Positions 1 to 5,671 of a stretch of 12,916 nt of DNA are shown here, in pieces. The stretch comes from Synergistaceae bacterium (lineage in GTDB: Bacteria > Synergistota > Synergistia > Synergistales > Synergistaceae): positions 1-12,916 of the forward strand of contig JAISQC010000067.1 in assembly GCA_031274465.1 (NCBI GenBank). The letters run 5' to 3'. The notes beneath the pieces were generated by a model. The model was not told the origin of the DNA, made no database searches, and saw only the letters and a program-made list of their open reading frames with translations. The translations under genes were made by a program, and so were the position numbers. How positions within the stretch are numbered: position 1 is the stretch's first letter; each line of letters opens with the position of its first letter.

Positions 1-500
1 ACTTCGGGATCTGCGCCGAAAGCGCCGCCCGCGTGACGGCGGCGGTCAAAAGCTGCTGTTCCAAGCCGCTGATGGTAAAACTATCCCCCAACGTGTCGGA
101 CATAACGGAAATAGCGCGCTCCGTCTGCGGCGCCGGCGCCGACGCCATAAGCCTGATCAACACCTTGACGGGAATGGCTATCGACGCGAAGACGAGAAGG
201 CCGGTTCTTGCAAACGTGACCGGCGGCCTGTCCGGGCCAGCGATAAAACCGGTGGCCCTGCGGATGGTATGGCAAACCGCACGGGCAGTCAAAATCCCGG
301 TGGTTGGAATGGGCGGCATAACGAGCGGAACGGACGCGGCGGAATTTATGATCGCCGGGGCGCGCGCCGTGATGATCGGAACGGCCAATATAACCGACCC
401 GATGGCAGCCCCGCGCATACTGCGGGAGTTCGAACGCTTCCTCAGCGAGGGCGGGATAAGCGACGCGAATGACCTTGTGGGCTCGCTGAATATCGATTGA
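1..500 (+). CDS. pyrD: Dihydroorotate dehydrogenase (class 1B catalytic subunit), 3' part
   Basis: Partial gene; codons run in frame from position 3, so the 5' half lies outside the window. It oxidises dihydroorotate to orotate in pyrimidine synthesis, in the cytoplasm and with FMN. About 165 C-terminal residues are visible and carry the family signatures in order: KLSPNV, SLINT followed by GMAID, LANVTGGLSGPAIKP, VVGMGGI and IGTAN. The last two form the FMN-phosphate pocket. The combination LANVTGGLSGPAIKP is typical of the class 1B (PyrDB) branch, which usually works with an iron-sulfur electron-transfer subunit PyrK; that partner and the catalytic Cys loop are not in view. The TGA stop is at 498-500. 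pyrE follows 50 bp later on the same strand and catalyses the next step, so the two are probably one operon. Confidence 0.95.
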   Translation, partial: FGICAESAARVTAAVKSCCSKPLMVKLSPNVSDITEIARSVCGAGADAISLINTLTGMAIDAKTRRPVLANVTGGLSGPAIKPVALRMVWQTARAVKIPVVGMGGITSGTDAAEFMIAGARAVMIGTANITDPMAAPRILREFERFLSEGGISDANDLVGSLNID

Positions 501-550
501 TGGGTGAAACCATCTCCCAATCGACAGGAGGCAACAAAAGGAGGATATCA

Positions 551-1126
551 ATGGAACCTTTGGAGATTTTGCAAAAACTTGGGGTGCTCCAAACGGGGCA
601 CTTCAGGCTGACGTCCGGCCGCCACAGCGACAGGTACATGCAGTGCGCCAAGCTCTTCGAGCACCCGGAGGAGAGCGCGGAGCTCTGCGGGCGGCTTGCC
701 GAAACATTCAAAAAACAGGGACGCGGGATCGGCGTCGTGGCAGGCCCTGCTTTGGGCGGCATAATCATGGCCTACGAAGTAGCGCGAGCGCTCTGCGCCA
801 GAAATATCTTCGCGGAACGGGAGAACGGTGCCATGACATTCAGGCGGGGGTTTCGCGTGGAGCCGGGAGAGCGGGTCTTGGTCGTGGAGGACGTAGTCAC
901 CACCGGCGGATCGGTCAGGGAAGTGATCGAACTTTTGCGCGGCATGGACGCCGAAGTGGCCGGAGTCGGCTCCATCGTGGACCGCTCGGCCGGGACAGCC
1001 GCCTTCGGGGTGGATTTCCACGCGCTCGTGCCCATGGACATAAAATCATGGGACCCGCACGATTGCCCCTTATGCAAAGAGGGGCTGCCGATAACAAAAC
1101 CCGGCAGCAGATCGATGAAACAATAA
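551..1126 (+). CDS. pyrE: Orotate phosphoribosyltransferase
   Basis: Converts orotate and PRPP to OMP, using the product of the upstream gene. The 191-residue length is normal. The PRPP-binding motif VVEDVVTTGGS lies at residues 111-121. An earlier loop, VVAGPALGG (62-70), and the C-terminal DCPLCKEGLP...KPGSR are typical of the Thermus/Thermotoga-type PyrE subfamily. The ATG at 551 is chosen over in-frame upstream starts near 497-500 because AAGGAGG at 538-544 sits 6 bp before it and homology begins at MEPLEILQKLG. Spacing to pyrD (50 bp) and shared strand suggest cotranscription. A GC-rich double hairpin (1134-1176) follows directly after the gene. Confidence 0.96.
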   Translation: MEPLEILQKLGVLQTGHFRLTSGRHSDRYMQCAKLFEHPEESAELCGRLAETFKKQGRGIGVVAGPALGGIIMAYEVARALCARNIFAERENGAMTFRRGFRVEPGERVLVVEDVVTTGGSVREVIELLRGMDAEVAGVGSIVDRSAGTAAFGVDFHALVPMDIKSWDPHDCPLCKEGLPITKPGSRSMKQ

Positions 1127-1133
1127 CAGAACC

Positions 1134-1176
1134 TTGGGGCTCTGCCCCAAACCCTGCAAGGGGGCTCGCCCCCTTG
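1134..1176. repeat. Tandem GC hairpin pair downstream of pyrE
   Basis: Two adjacent perfect hairpins. The first has arms TTGGGGC and GCCCCAA (1134-1150, loop TCT). The second has arms CAAGGGGGC and GCCCCCTTG (1157-1176, loop TC). No U-tract follows, so this is not a classic intrinsic terminator. From memory, closely similar double hairpins recur between genes in many bacterial genomes as REP-like dispersed repeats. It may act as a 3'-end stabiliser or a mobile REP-type element. Confidence 0.65.
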
Positions 1177-1200
1177 ACCTCCATCAAGTTTTCTTGGCAG

Positions 1201-1240
1201 ACTCCGGTCTTTTGCTTGACAACCATGCCGGAGTTGTTTT
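1201..1240 (+). terminator. Weak candidate terminator for the pyrDE unit
   Basis: Inverted repeat ACTCCGG (1201-1207) and CCGGAGT (1228-1234) with a 20-nt loop, followed by TGTTTT. The loop is long and the T-run short, so termination is only plausible. On the other strand it lies just beyond the MNT gene stop at 1249 and could also end that transcript. Confidence 0.3.
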
Positions 1241-1248
1241 CGTTCGCC

Positions 1249-1566
1249 TCAAATCTCCCGTCCCGTCCGCAAAATCTCCTTCACGAAAGGATTGTCGTTT
1301 TCCAATTCGGATGTCGCGAACCCGTGCGGCTCGATGTCGATACCCTTGTATTTCCGAGTCAGGCGAAACAGCAACTTCATGATGTCGAGCGACAGCATTT
1401 CCTCGAAGCTATGCGAGAAAAAACATACGTCGATGTCGCTCTGCTCCGTCGCCGTGCCTTTGGCATACGAGCCAAAAAGAAACGCACGGTCGATGGGAAT
1501 CGCGCTTTTCACATCCGCCACATAGCTGCTTACTGTTTGGCCTACGGCTTCATAGTCAACAGCCAT
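1249..1566 (-). CDS. MNT-type minimal nucleotidyltransferase (antitoxin-like)
   Basis: A 105-residue nucleotidyltransferase of the DNA polymerase beta fold. The family signature is complete: LFGSYAKGTA with GSY at residues 32-34, SDIDV with the metal-binding Asp pair D44/D46, and a third carboxylate in GIDIEPHG (D77 or E79). In MNT/HEPN modules of the MntA/HepT kind, the nucleotidyltransferase transfers AMP to the HEPN partner and silences it. The ATG at 1566 overlaps the end of the upstream HEPN gene by 25 bp in another frame, so the two are translationally linked and coexpressed. Unlike the flanking genes, the pair has no metabolic partner nearby, which fits a mobile accessory module. Partner identity is inferred from overlap; activity is not shown. 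Confidence 0.88.
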   Translation of the reverse strand: MAVDYEAVGQTVSSYVADVKSAIPIDRAFLFGSYAKGTATEQSDIDVCFFSHSFEEMLSLDIMKLLFRLTRKYKGIDIEPHGFATSELENDNPFVKEILRTGREI

Positions 1567-1943
1567 GCGAACACCTCTTTCGTTCGGGTCAAGTAATCTT
1601 TGGCGGTTTGCTCGCTTAGACGATCGCTCAACTTTTGTTTGTAGTCGGCGTACCGCCCGTTCAGGTAGTATATCGTCAAATCCTCGAACAGATCATACTG
1701 TTCATCCGTCACAGCTTCCGGCAGTCGGTTTTCAAACTTCTCTACAAGAACCCTGATGTTGTGCGTTTTCGGGATATTGTCGTCGATAAAAAGGATGTAC
1801 AGCCCCTTGACGAGCTTTTCCACGGCCTGTTGGCACATGAACACGACGTAGAGCCACCGCCCCCCATTCAGCAGGGTTTCTGCCGTGTCGAGGTCGTATT
1901 GCGCTATTTCGAGCCAGTATTCGTATTTCTCTGCCGCGTCCAT
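1542..1943 (-). CDS. HEPN domain protein, partner of the MNT gene
   Basis: A 133-residue, largely helical HEPN protein (PF05168-like). Characteristic features are the tryptophan-rich start (YWLEIAQYDLDTAETLL), the helix MCQQAVEKLVKGLY at residues 36-49, the turn PKTHNI (58-63) and a late YLNGRYADY (93-101). Many HEPN toxins are RNases with an Arg-(4 to 6)-His motif near the C-terminus. Here the last helix (RTKEVFAWLL, from residue 120) has the Arg but no His, so RNase activity is doubtful. The protein may instead resemble HEPN subunits that form a substrate-binding complex with a nucleotidyltransferase, as described for the Haemophilus HI0073/HI0074 pair. It is the first gene of the module, and its end overlaps the MNT gene by 25 bp. 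No good Shine-Dalgarno sequence precedes the ATG. Confidence 0.85.
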   Translation of the reverse strand: MDAAEKYEYWLEIAQYDLDTAETLLNGGRWLYVVFMCQQAVEKLVKGLYILFIDDNIPKTHNIRVLVEKFENRLPEAVTDEQYDLFEDLTIYYLNGRYADYKQKLSDRLSEQTAKDYLTRTKEVFAWLLTMKP

Positions 1944-1949
1944 GTCTCA

Positions 1950-1978
1950 ATCTTATCACGCCCAAACAGATTGTTCAA
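1950..1978 (-). promoter_or_regulatory. Candidate sigma-70 promoter for the HEPN/MNT pair
   Basis: Read on the minus strand: -35 TTGAAC (1978-1973), 17-bp spacer, -10 TAAGAT (1955-1950). Each hexamer matches consensus at four of six bases. Transcription would start close to the ATG at 1943, giving a nearly leaderless mRNA. That would fit the absence of a Shine-Dalgarno sequence. Confidence 0.35.
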
Positions 1979-2077
1979 CGCGAAATGCCCGACGCCAAAC
2001 CTAAGGAAGGGCTGATTAAACACAATCGTCCCTGATTTACCCCGATAGGCAAATGGAATAACCTCCGGGGAAAGTCT

Positions 2078-2104
2078 AAAAGTCCTCGTATTGGCGACTT
2101 TTTT
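2078..2104 (+). terminator. Stem-loop with T-run near the left end of the MITE
   Basis: AAAAGTC (2078-2084) pairs with GACTTTT (2096-2102) across an 11-nt loop, and the T-run continues to 2104. Such hairpins near IS ends can block transcription entering from outside. The stem is short and AT-rich at its base, so efficiency is uncertain. Confidence 0.4.
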
Positions 2105-2135
2105 GTTGCAAACAATGAGAGGGTGTGATGGATTG

Positions 2136-2159
2136 ATATATACCTAATTAGGTATATAT
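2136..2159. repeat. Perfect 24-bp palindrome inside the MITE
   Basis: The half-site ATATATACCTAA is followed directly by its exact reverse complement, with no spacer. It overlaps the ATG of the short ORF at 2158. It could be a dimeric repressor operator, or a cruciform or recognition site left from the parent transposon. Confidence 0.75.
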
Positions 2160-2250
2160 GGAAAATAGCAAAATAGTCTTTCCAGATCGTGTTGAACGAC
2201 AGAAAAAACCGGCTATGAGATCAAAAAAATCAAAGAAACCTATTACCTAA
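2158..2250 (+). pseudogene. Short ORF, possible transposase 5' remnant
   Basis: A 30-codon ORF (ATG at 2158, TAA at 2248) with a lysine-rich tail, lying wholly inside the inverted-repeat element. There is no Shine-Dalgarno sequence before it. In another frame the second half reads TEKTGYEIKKIKETYYL, which is more protein-like. A frameshift near the A-run at 2212-2217 could have split an original transposase start. It is very unlikely to be functional; the transposase origin is inference. Confidence 0.3.
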
Positions 2251-2267
2251 CTTCGGGACGATTGTGA

Positions 2268-2495
2268 TTAAATCAGCGTTTCCTTTATAGCCTCAAGAAG
2301 CGGCGTCTTTTCGCCAGCCCGCTTGCCGTACACCGCGTTGATGTCGAAACCGTCCAAAATAGCCAGCCTTACGCCGGAAGCGTCATTTTCGTCCATCATG
2401 CGGAAAAAAACATCCGCCCCGACAGCCGCGAACGACTCTGCGGCGAAGAACGCGCAGACAAAGGACGCGAAAAAACACGCTATTGTTTTTCGCAT
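2268..2495 (-). pseudogene. Truncated exported ankyrin-like protein
   Basis: The ATG at 2495 follows GGAGGGG with 6 bp spacing, a good start. The 75-residue product begins with a signal peptide (MRKTIACFF, hydrophobic stretch to ESFAA, about residues 1-24). An ankyrin-like segment follows: VRLAILDGFDINAVYGKRAGEKTPLLEAI, in which DGFDINAV and KTPLLEAI match the loop and first-helix pattern of the repeat. The last residues (KETLI) and the TAA are encoded by the end of the inverted-repeat element (arm 2255-2285). The native gene was therefore longer and has been cut by the insertion. No ankyrin-like continuation is visible on the far side of the element. If still expressed, it would make a small periplasmic fragment. 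Confidence 0.6.
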
Positions 2496-2522
2496 ATAAC
2501 GCCCCTCCGATCAGGCGAAATC

Positions 2523-2549
2523 CAAGCCCCGGGCAGAACCCGGGGCTTG
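2523..2549 (-). terminator. Strong hairpin after the Tm-1-like/TIM-barrel operon
   Basis: Perfect 11-bp stem (AAGCCCCGGG core, 5-nt loop, CCCGGGGCTT) beginning 23 bp past the stop of the TIM-barrel gene at 2573. Only a weak T-rich stretch follows in the minus direction. It may be a terminator or a 3'-end block, with partial readthrough into the ankyrin-like gene. Confidence 0.6.
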
Positions 2550-2572
2550 ATTCTACGCCTCAATGGCCTGCG

Positions 2573-3403
2573 TCAGAAAGTGAGCTTGCCGAACTCCTCG
2601 ACCTGCGCTTTTATGGCTACTTCCGTGGGCAGGCGTTCCATGCTGCTGGCGCCGTAGAACCCATTGATGTCCTTGCAGTTTTTCAGGACGTACTGCGCGT
2701 CTTTCGGCATGGCGATAGGGCCGCCGTGGCACAGGATGATGATGTCCTTCCTTATGCCGCGCGCCGCGTCAGCGATCTCGTCTATCAGCTTCACGCTGTC
2801 GTCCAGGCTCTTTGCGGTCTGCGCCCCGATGCTTCCCGAAGTCGTGAGCCCCATGTGCGCTACCAGTATGTCGGCCCCGGCTTTGGCCATCGCCTTCGCG
2901 TCCTCCGTATTGAAGACGTACGGGGTGGTGATCAGGCCCATCTTGCCAGCCCTTTCGATTGCCTCGACCTCCAGCCCGTACCCCATGCCGGTTTCCTCGA
3001 GGTTAGCGCGGAAGACTCCGTCGATGAGGCCAACGGTCGGAAAGTTCTGAACGCCGGCGAAACCCTCGTCGATGATCCGGCGCAGGAAGACGTCCCAGTT
3101 CACAAATGGGTCCGTGCCGTTGATCCCAGCCAGAATAGGCGTTTTCTTGACTACGGGGATGACCTCGCGCGCGAGCTCCAGCACGATGTCATTGGCGTTC
3201 CCGTAAGCCAGCAGGCCGGAGAGCGAGCCCCGCCCCGCCATGCGATACCTGCCCGAATTGTAGATGACTATCAGGTCGATGCCGCCAGCCTCTTCCCATT
3301 TCGCCGAGATGCCTGTTCCCGCGCCCCCTCCGATGATGGGCTTCTTGCTCGCGATTTTCGCGCGCAGAGCGCTCAAAATGCCGTCTCGTGTCGGTTTTGC
3401 CAT
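2573..3403 (-). CDS. TIM-barrel PEP-hydrolase-like protein (Tm-1 C-terminal half)
   Basis: A 276-residue predicted TIM-barrel enzyme of the phosphoenolpyruvate hydrolase-like family (PF09370/COG5564). Family motifs are GGGAGTG (residues 25-31), YNSGRYRM (48-55), GVQNFPTVGLIDG (117-129), HGGP (226-229) and GASSMERLP (251-259). The last two are where phosphate- or acid-binding barrel loops are expected. The ATG at 3403 is preferred over an upstream extension to 3481 because GAGGGGGG sits 8 bp before it and the extension overlaps the upstream gene. The upstream UPF0261 gene ends 34 bp earlier, and the two form a tight operon. The same two domains are fused in tomato Tm-1, a tobamovirus-resistance protein, and in some microbial proteins. 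The substrate is unknown; true PEP hydrolase activity is a family label rather than something shown here. Confidence 0.88.
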   Translation of the reverse strand: MAKPTRDGILSALRAKIASKKPIIGGGAGTGISAKWEEAGGIDLIVIYNSGRYRMAGRGSLSGLLAYGNANDIVLELAREVIPVVKKTPILAGINGTDPFVNWDVFLRRIIDEGFAGVQNFPTVGLIDGVFRANLEETGMGYGLEVEAIERAGKMGLITTPYVFNTEDAKAMAKAGADILVAHMGLTTSGSIGAQTAKSLDDSVKLIDEIADAARGIRKDIIILCHGGPIAMPKDAQYVLKNCKDINGFYGASSMERLPTEVAIKAQVEEFGKLTF

Positions 3404-3437
3404 GTCATGTACCCCCCTCTGTTGTTTTTTTAAAGCG

Positions 3438-4634
3438 TTATTTCGCGATATTCCTGAACTGTTCGGCAAGGGCGCTCGCAAAGCCAGGGTCGTTTATATG
3501 GAGGGGAACTCTGATTACCTTCCTCCGATCGGTCTGCCTCACCGTCGATTCCACCGCGTCGAACAGTGCCTTGTCCGCGTCCGGGTCGTGGAATGGCTGG
3601 CCCGGTGCGTCTATGGCAGAAACCCCGCCCTCCGGGATGAGAAATCGGACATCGCCCTCGCACTGGTTCAGCTTTTCACCGATCCAACGCCCCATCTCGG
3701 CGTTTTCCTCCTTCGTGGTGCGCATCAGGGTCACGTTGGCGTTGTGCACATAGAGGTTGCGCCCCTTGTATTTTTCGGGAACCGTATCAATCGCTCCGAA
3801 GTTGACCATGTCGAGCGCGCCCAAACTGCCGACGTATGGGACCCCGGTGCGGATAACGGCGCCCAGACGGTCTGGCCCCGCGCTCATCACCCCGCCCATG
3901 TGCAGGTCGCACACCTCGGTTAGTGTGACGTCGATGACATTGCTCAGCATCCCCGAGTCTATTAGCTTCTCGAAGCACCGGCCGCCGATGCCGGTGGCGT
4001 GGAAGATCAGAGGCTCGTACTGATCTTCGAAAATTTCCCTCAAATTCGTGACGCACTGAGTCGTCACCCCGAACATGGTCATGCCGAGGAGAGGCTTCGC
4101 TTCCGGGCCGGCGGGGACGGCGTATTTGACCATGCCGGCCATGGCGTGCGCGGCATTTCCCAGCACCGCGCGGGAGACCGGGTTCAGGCCAGCCACGTCG
4201 GCCACGGAGGCCATCATGCAGATGTCAGTGGCGCCGATGTATGGAACGGTGTCCCCGGAAGCCACTGTGGAAACCATCAGCTTCGGCGTGCCGACAGGAA
4301 GAGCCCTCATCCCCCGGGTCACGAGGGCGGTATTGCCCGAGCCGCCCATGCCCAGCACCCCTCCGATGTCGTCGCGCCCCAGCAAAAAGTTTTCAAGCGC
4401 CTCGCTCATCGCCGTCACCGCGCTGCCGCGATCTAGCCCGGACGCCAGGAAGCCCGGATTCGTCGGGTGATGCCTCGCGATTTCCGCGTTGGCGATGTCC
4501 ACTTTATTCTCGTGGGGGAAGATGCCGACATCCACCAGAACGGCATCGACCCCGGCCTTGTTCAAAAGCTCCTTCGCGTAGGACAGTTCCGGGTACTTGG
4601 TGTCGCAAGTTCCGATTATATAGGCTTTCTTCAT
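3438..4634 (-). CDS. Tm-1-like ATP-binding protein, UPF0261 family
   Basis: A 398-residue protein of the UPF0261/COG5441 family (PF06792), normal in length. It starts MKKAYIIGTCDTKYPEL, the family hallmark. Further conserved blocks are GGSGNT (97-102), GDTVPYIGATDI (127-138), HATGIGG (212-218), CDLHMGG (242-248) and SLGALDMVNFG (270-280). The glycine-rich blocks belong to two Rossmann-like domains that bind nucleotide in the tomato Tm-1 homologue. The ATG at 4634 has GAGGGG 9 bp upstream; an extension to 4721 would add 29 residues unlike the family. It is the first gene of the operon with the TIM-barrel gene, so the two probably act on one substrate or as one complex. Direct repeats at 4713-4740 are a candidate control site. 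The biochemical function of bacterial members is not established. Confidence 0.88.
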   Translation of the reverse strand: MKKAYIIGTCDTKYPELSYAKELLNKAGVDAVLVDVGIFPHENKVDIANAEIARHHPTNPGFLASGLDRGSAVTAMSEALENFLLGRDDIGGVLGMGGSGNTALVTRGMRALPVGTPKLMVSTVASGDTVPYIGATDICMMASVADVAGLNPVSRAVLGNAAHAMAGMVKYAVPAGPEAKPLLGMTMFGVTTQCVTNLREIFEDQYEPLIFHATGIGGRCFEKLIDSGMLSNVIDVTLTEVCDLHMGGVMSAGPDRLGAVIRTGVPYVGSLGALDMVNFGAIDTVPEKYKGRNLYVHNANVTLMRTTKEENAEMGRWIGEKLNQCEGDVRFLIPEGGVSAIDAPGQPFHDPDADKALFDAVESTVRQTDRRKVIRVPLHINDPGFASALAEQFRNIAK

Positions 4635-4712
4635 CGCCAAAGACCCCTCATTCCGCAGACTGCGAATGCACGAAATCCGCCCATAATTGCCCCCCTGTTC
4701 ATTTTGAATTGA

Positions 4713-4740
4713 ATTGTACATTGTGATGAGAATATTGTAC
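4713..4740 (-). promoter_or_regulatory. Paired ATTGTAC direct repeats upstream of the Tm-1-like gene
   Basis: ATTGTAC occurs at 4713-4719 and 4734-4740, exactly 21 bp apart, which is two helical turns. On the minus strand each copy contains TACAAT, a fair -10 hexamer. The pair may be an operator that binds a regulator on one DNA face, or overlapping promoter elements. No convincing -35 box was found. It lies 79-106 bp before the gene start. Confidence 0.35.
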
Positions 4741-4824
4741 CATAAACCGCGCTTCGCTTGATGCCGATTCCCGGATACACGACATTTTTAGCGCGCGCAG
4801 ACCTCCAGACGCGCCCACGTAATT

Positions 4825-4854
4825 CCCGCGCACGAGTTCTGTGCCGGGTTTTTT
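4825..4854 (+). terminator. Plus-facing intrinsic terminator without an obvious gene
   Basis: CCCGCGCAC (4825-4833) pairs with GTGCCGGG (4841-4848), giving eight base pairs with one bulged C, and six Ts follow (4849-4854). The T-run is only on the plus-strand side. No plus-strand gene precedes it, so it may end an unannotated short RNA or antisense transcription out of the Tm-1-like promoter region. Confidence 0.5.
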
Positions 4855-4904
4855 GCGAGCGGCTGGGGTCAGCGCCGCGCTTCCGTTTCGGTGTTTTTAA
4901 AGCC

Positions 4905-4927
4905 CGAGCGCGCTAGCTCGTGTTTTT
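4905..4927. terminator. Hairpin between the 4938-5471 gene and the upstream spacer
   Basis: CGAGC (4905-4909) pairs with GCTCG (4916-4920), followed by TGTTTTT on the plus strand. It begins 18 bp past the stop of the minus-strand gene ending at 4938, and could end that transcript, although the minus-side T-run is poor. A near copy of the core, GAGCGCGCTTGCTC, sits at 7743-7756 between two convergent genes. Confidence 0.4.
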
Positions 4928-4937
4928 AAAAAACGCT

Positions 4938-5471
4938 CTATTTGTGCTCCCCGATGACGTTGTTCCATGGAATTTCGCTGTAGTCCCAAGGCGTCACCAG
5001 CATGAAATGCAGTTGAATGCCCCGTTCGCGCAATGCCTTTATGTGAGGGATATAAGGAAGGACGTCGCCTATGACCCAAGTGTCCGAAACTACCCATATT
5101 CTCCGGCAGACATCGCTCGCAAAAAGCGCCGCGTGATCGACCAGCATCCGCAGGCCCTCGTCGAGTATTATGGGACCCACCGACATTATCATCGCGTCCT
5201 CGTGGCGGGGCGGCCCCTTCATCGCCGGCAGTACGTCCGCGTACGTTCCGGCCCATTCTATCTGCGCGAACAGATATTCCAGGTCGGCGGAAAGAGGGCG
5301 GTCCCCCCCTGCGGCCACGTCAGCAGGGTCCATGACGTAATCCTCGGACACAGCCGAGGCAAGCCACGACTGAACCTCCTGCATTACCATCGTGACGTAG
5401 TTTGGAATATGAGAACCCGACATGGCATCCAACAAATCGCCCACCATCCACAAATCGCGAGAGTCGCTCAT
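4938..5471 (-). CDS. Protein of unknown function, 177 residues
   Basis: Not recognised. The ATG at 5471 (MSDSRDLW) is preferred over the ATG at 5477 because GGGGAGG at 5480-5486 is 8 bp from the former but only 2 bp from the latter. The product has no signal peptide and no clear membrane helix. It is acidic in the middle (SEDYVMDPADVAAGGD) and ends in a hydrophobic, beta/alpha-like block: RRIWVVSDTWVIGDVLPYIPHIKALRERGIQLHFMLVTPWDY. The strand, loop and helix rhythm of that block (IWVVSDT, then LRERGIQLHFMLV) resembles a small Rossmann-like or von Willebrand-A-like core, but no catalytic motif can be named. It is transcribed alone, divergently from the hydrolase gene at 5672. It may be lineage-specific. 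Confidence 0.75.
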   Translation of the reverse strand: MSDSRDLWMVGDLLDAMSGSHIPNYVTMVMQEVQSWLASAVSEDYVMDPADVAAGGDRPLSADLEYLFAQIEWAGTYADVLPAMKGPPRHEDAMIMSVGPIILDEGLRMLVDHAALFASDVCRRIWVVSDTWVIGDVLPYIPHIKALRERGIQLHFMLVTPWDYSEIPWNNVIGEHK

Positions 5472-5512
5472 TCCCATAACCTCCCCATCTGCCGATTTTC
5501 GCCTACCAGCAT

Positions 5513-5518
5513 ATCATA
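5513..5518 (-). promoter_or_regulatory. Candidate -10 element for the 5471 gene
   Basis: TATGAT on the minus strand matches TATAAT at five of six positions, about 42 bp before the start codon. No -35 hexamer is evident at 16-18 bp, so this is tentative. Confidence 0.25.
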
Positions 5519-5588
5519 AAAAACCCTTGTTTACTCATTCGCCTCGTAAAATTCTCTTTTTTTCCACCATTTCAGTCCAATGAGCGGA

Positions 5589-5594
5589 TATAAT
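5589..5594 (+). promoter_or_regulatory. Candidate -10 element for the MBL/malic enzyme operon
   Basis: Perfect TATAAT 77 bp before the TTG start at 5672, in an AT-rich spacer (5520-5660) between divergent genes. The -35 region is poor. A second perfect TATAAT at 5653-5658 is too close to the ribosome binding site (5660-5664) to give a usable leader. Confidence 0.35.
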
Positions 5595-5671
5595 ACATTC
5601 AGATAGGACAAAATGAACGCAATCATTAAGATTTAAAATTTCAGAATAATTTTATAATCGGAGGAATTTTT

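Larger units (their letters stand above)
2003..2285. mobile_element. MITE-like or internally deleted insertion sequence
   Basis: The ends form an imperfect inverted repeat. The left arm 2003-2032 reads AAGGAA, two variable bases, GCTGATT, then AAACACAATCGTCCC. The right arm 2285-2255, read on the minus strand, has the same order with one extra T and AAT for AAA. Excluding the two variable bases, about 27 of 29 aligned positions match. The 283-bp interior is much more AT-rich than its surroundings. It holds a stem followed by a T-run (2078-2104), a 24-bp palindrome (2136-2159) and a short ORF starting in the palindrome. One frame near the right end reads GYEIKKIKETYYL, which looks like the beginning of a transposase. 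No clear target duplication was found. The most likely origin is an IS that lost most of its transposase gene. The family is not identified. Confidence 0.62.

Noticed and set aside
643..1596. 317-codon open frame on the plus strand across pyrE and the MNT gene
   Set aside because: It runs through a clear pyrE in another frame, the hairpin pair and the antisense of MNT. The product is Arg-rich and low in character, with no start site.
1944..2002. Continuation of the ankyrin-like gene beyond the MITE
   Set aside because: Reading the minus strand left of the element in all frames gave no ankyrin-like pattern, so the missing 3' part is probably deleted.
2483..3433. 316-codon open frame on the plus strand
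   Set aside because: It is antisense to the TIM-barrel gene, which has all family motifs in its own frame. The plus-strand translation has no recognisable domain and results from high GC.
3404..3481. N-terminal extension of the TIM-barrel protein to 3481
   Set aside because: It would overlap the upstream gene by 44 bp and lacks a ribosome binding site, whereas the ATG at 3403 has a strong one.
3264..4470. Long plus-strand frames opposite the Tm-1-like gene
   Set aside because: Shadows of the UPF0261 reading frame, with no ribosome binding sites or domain matches.
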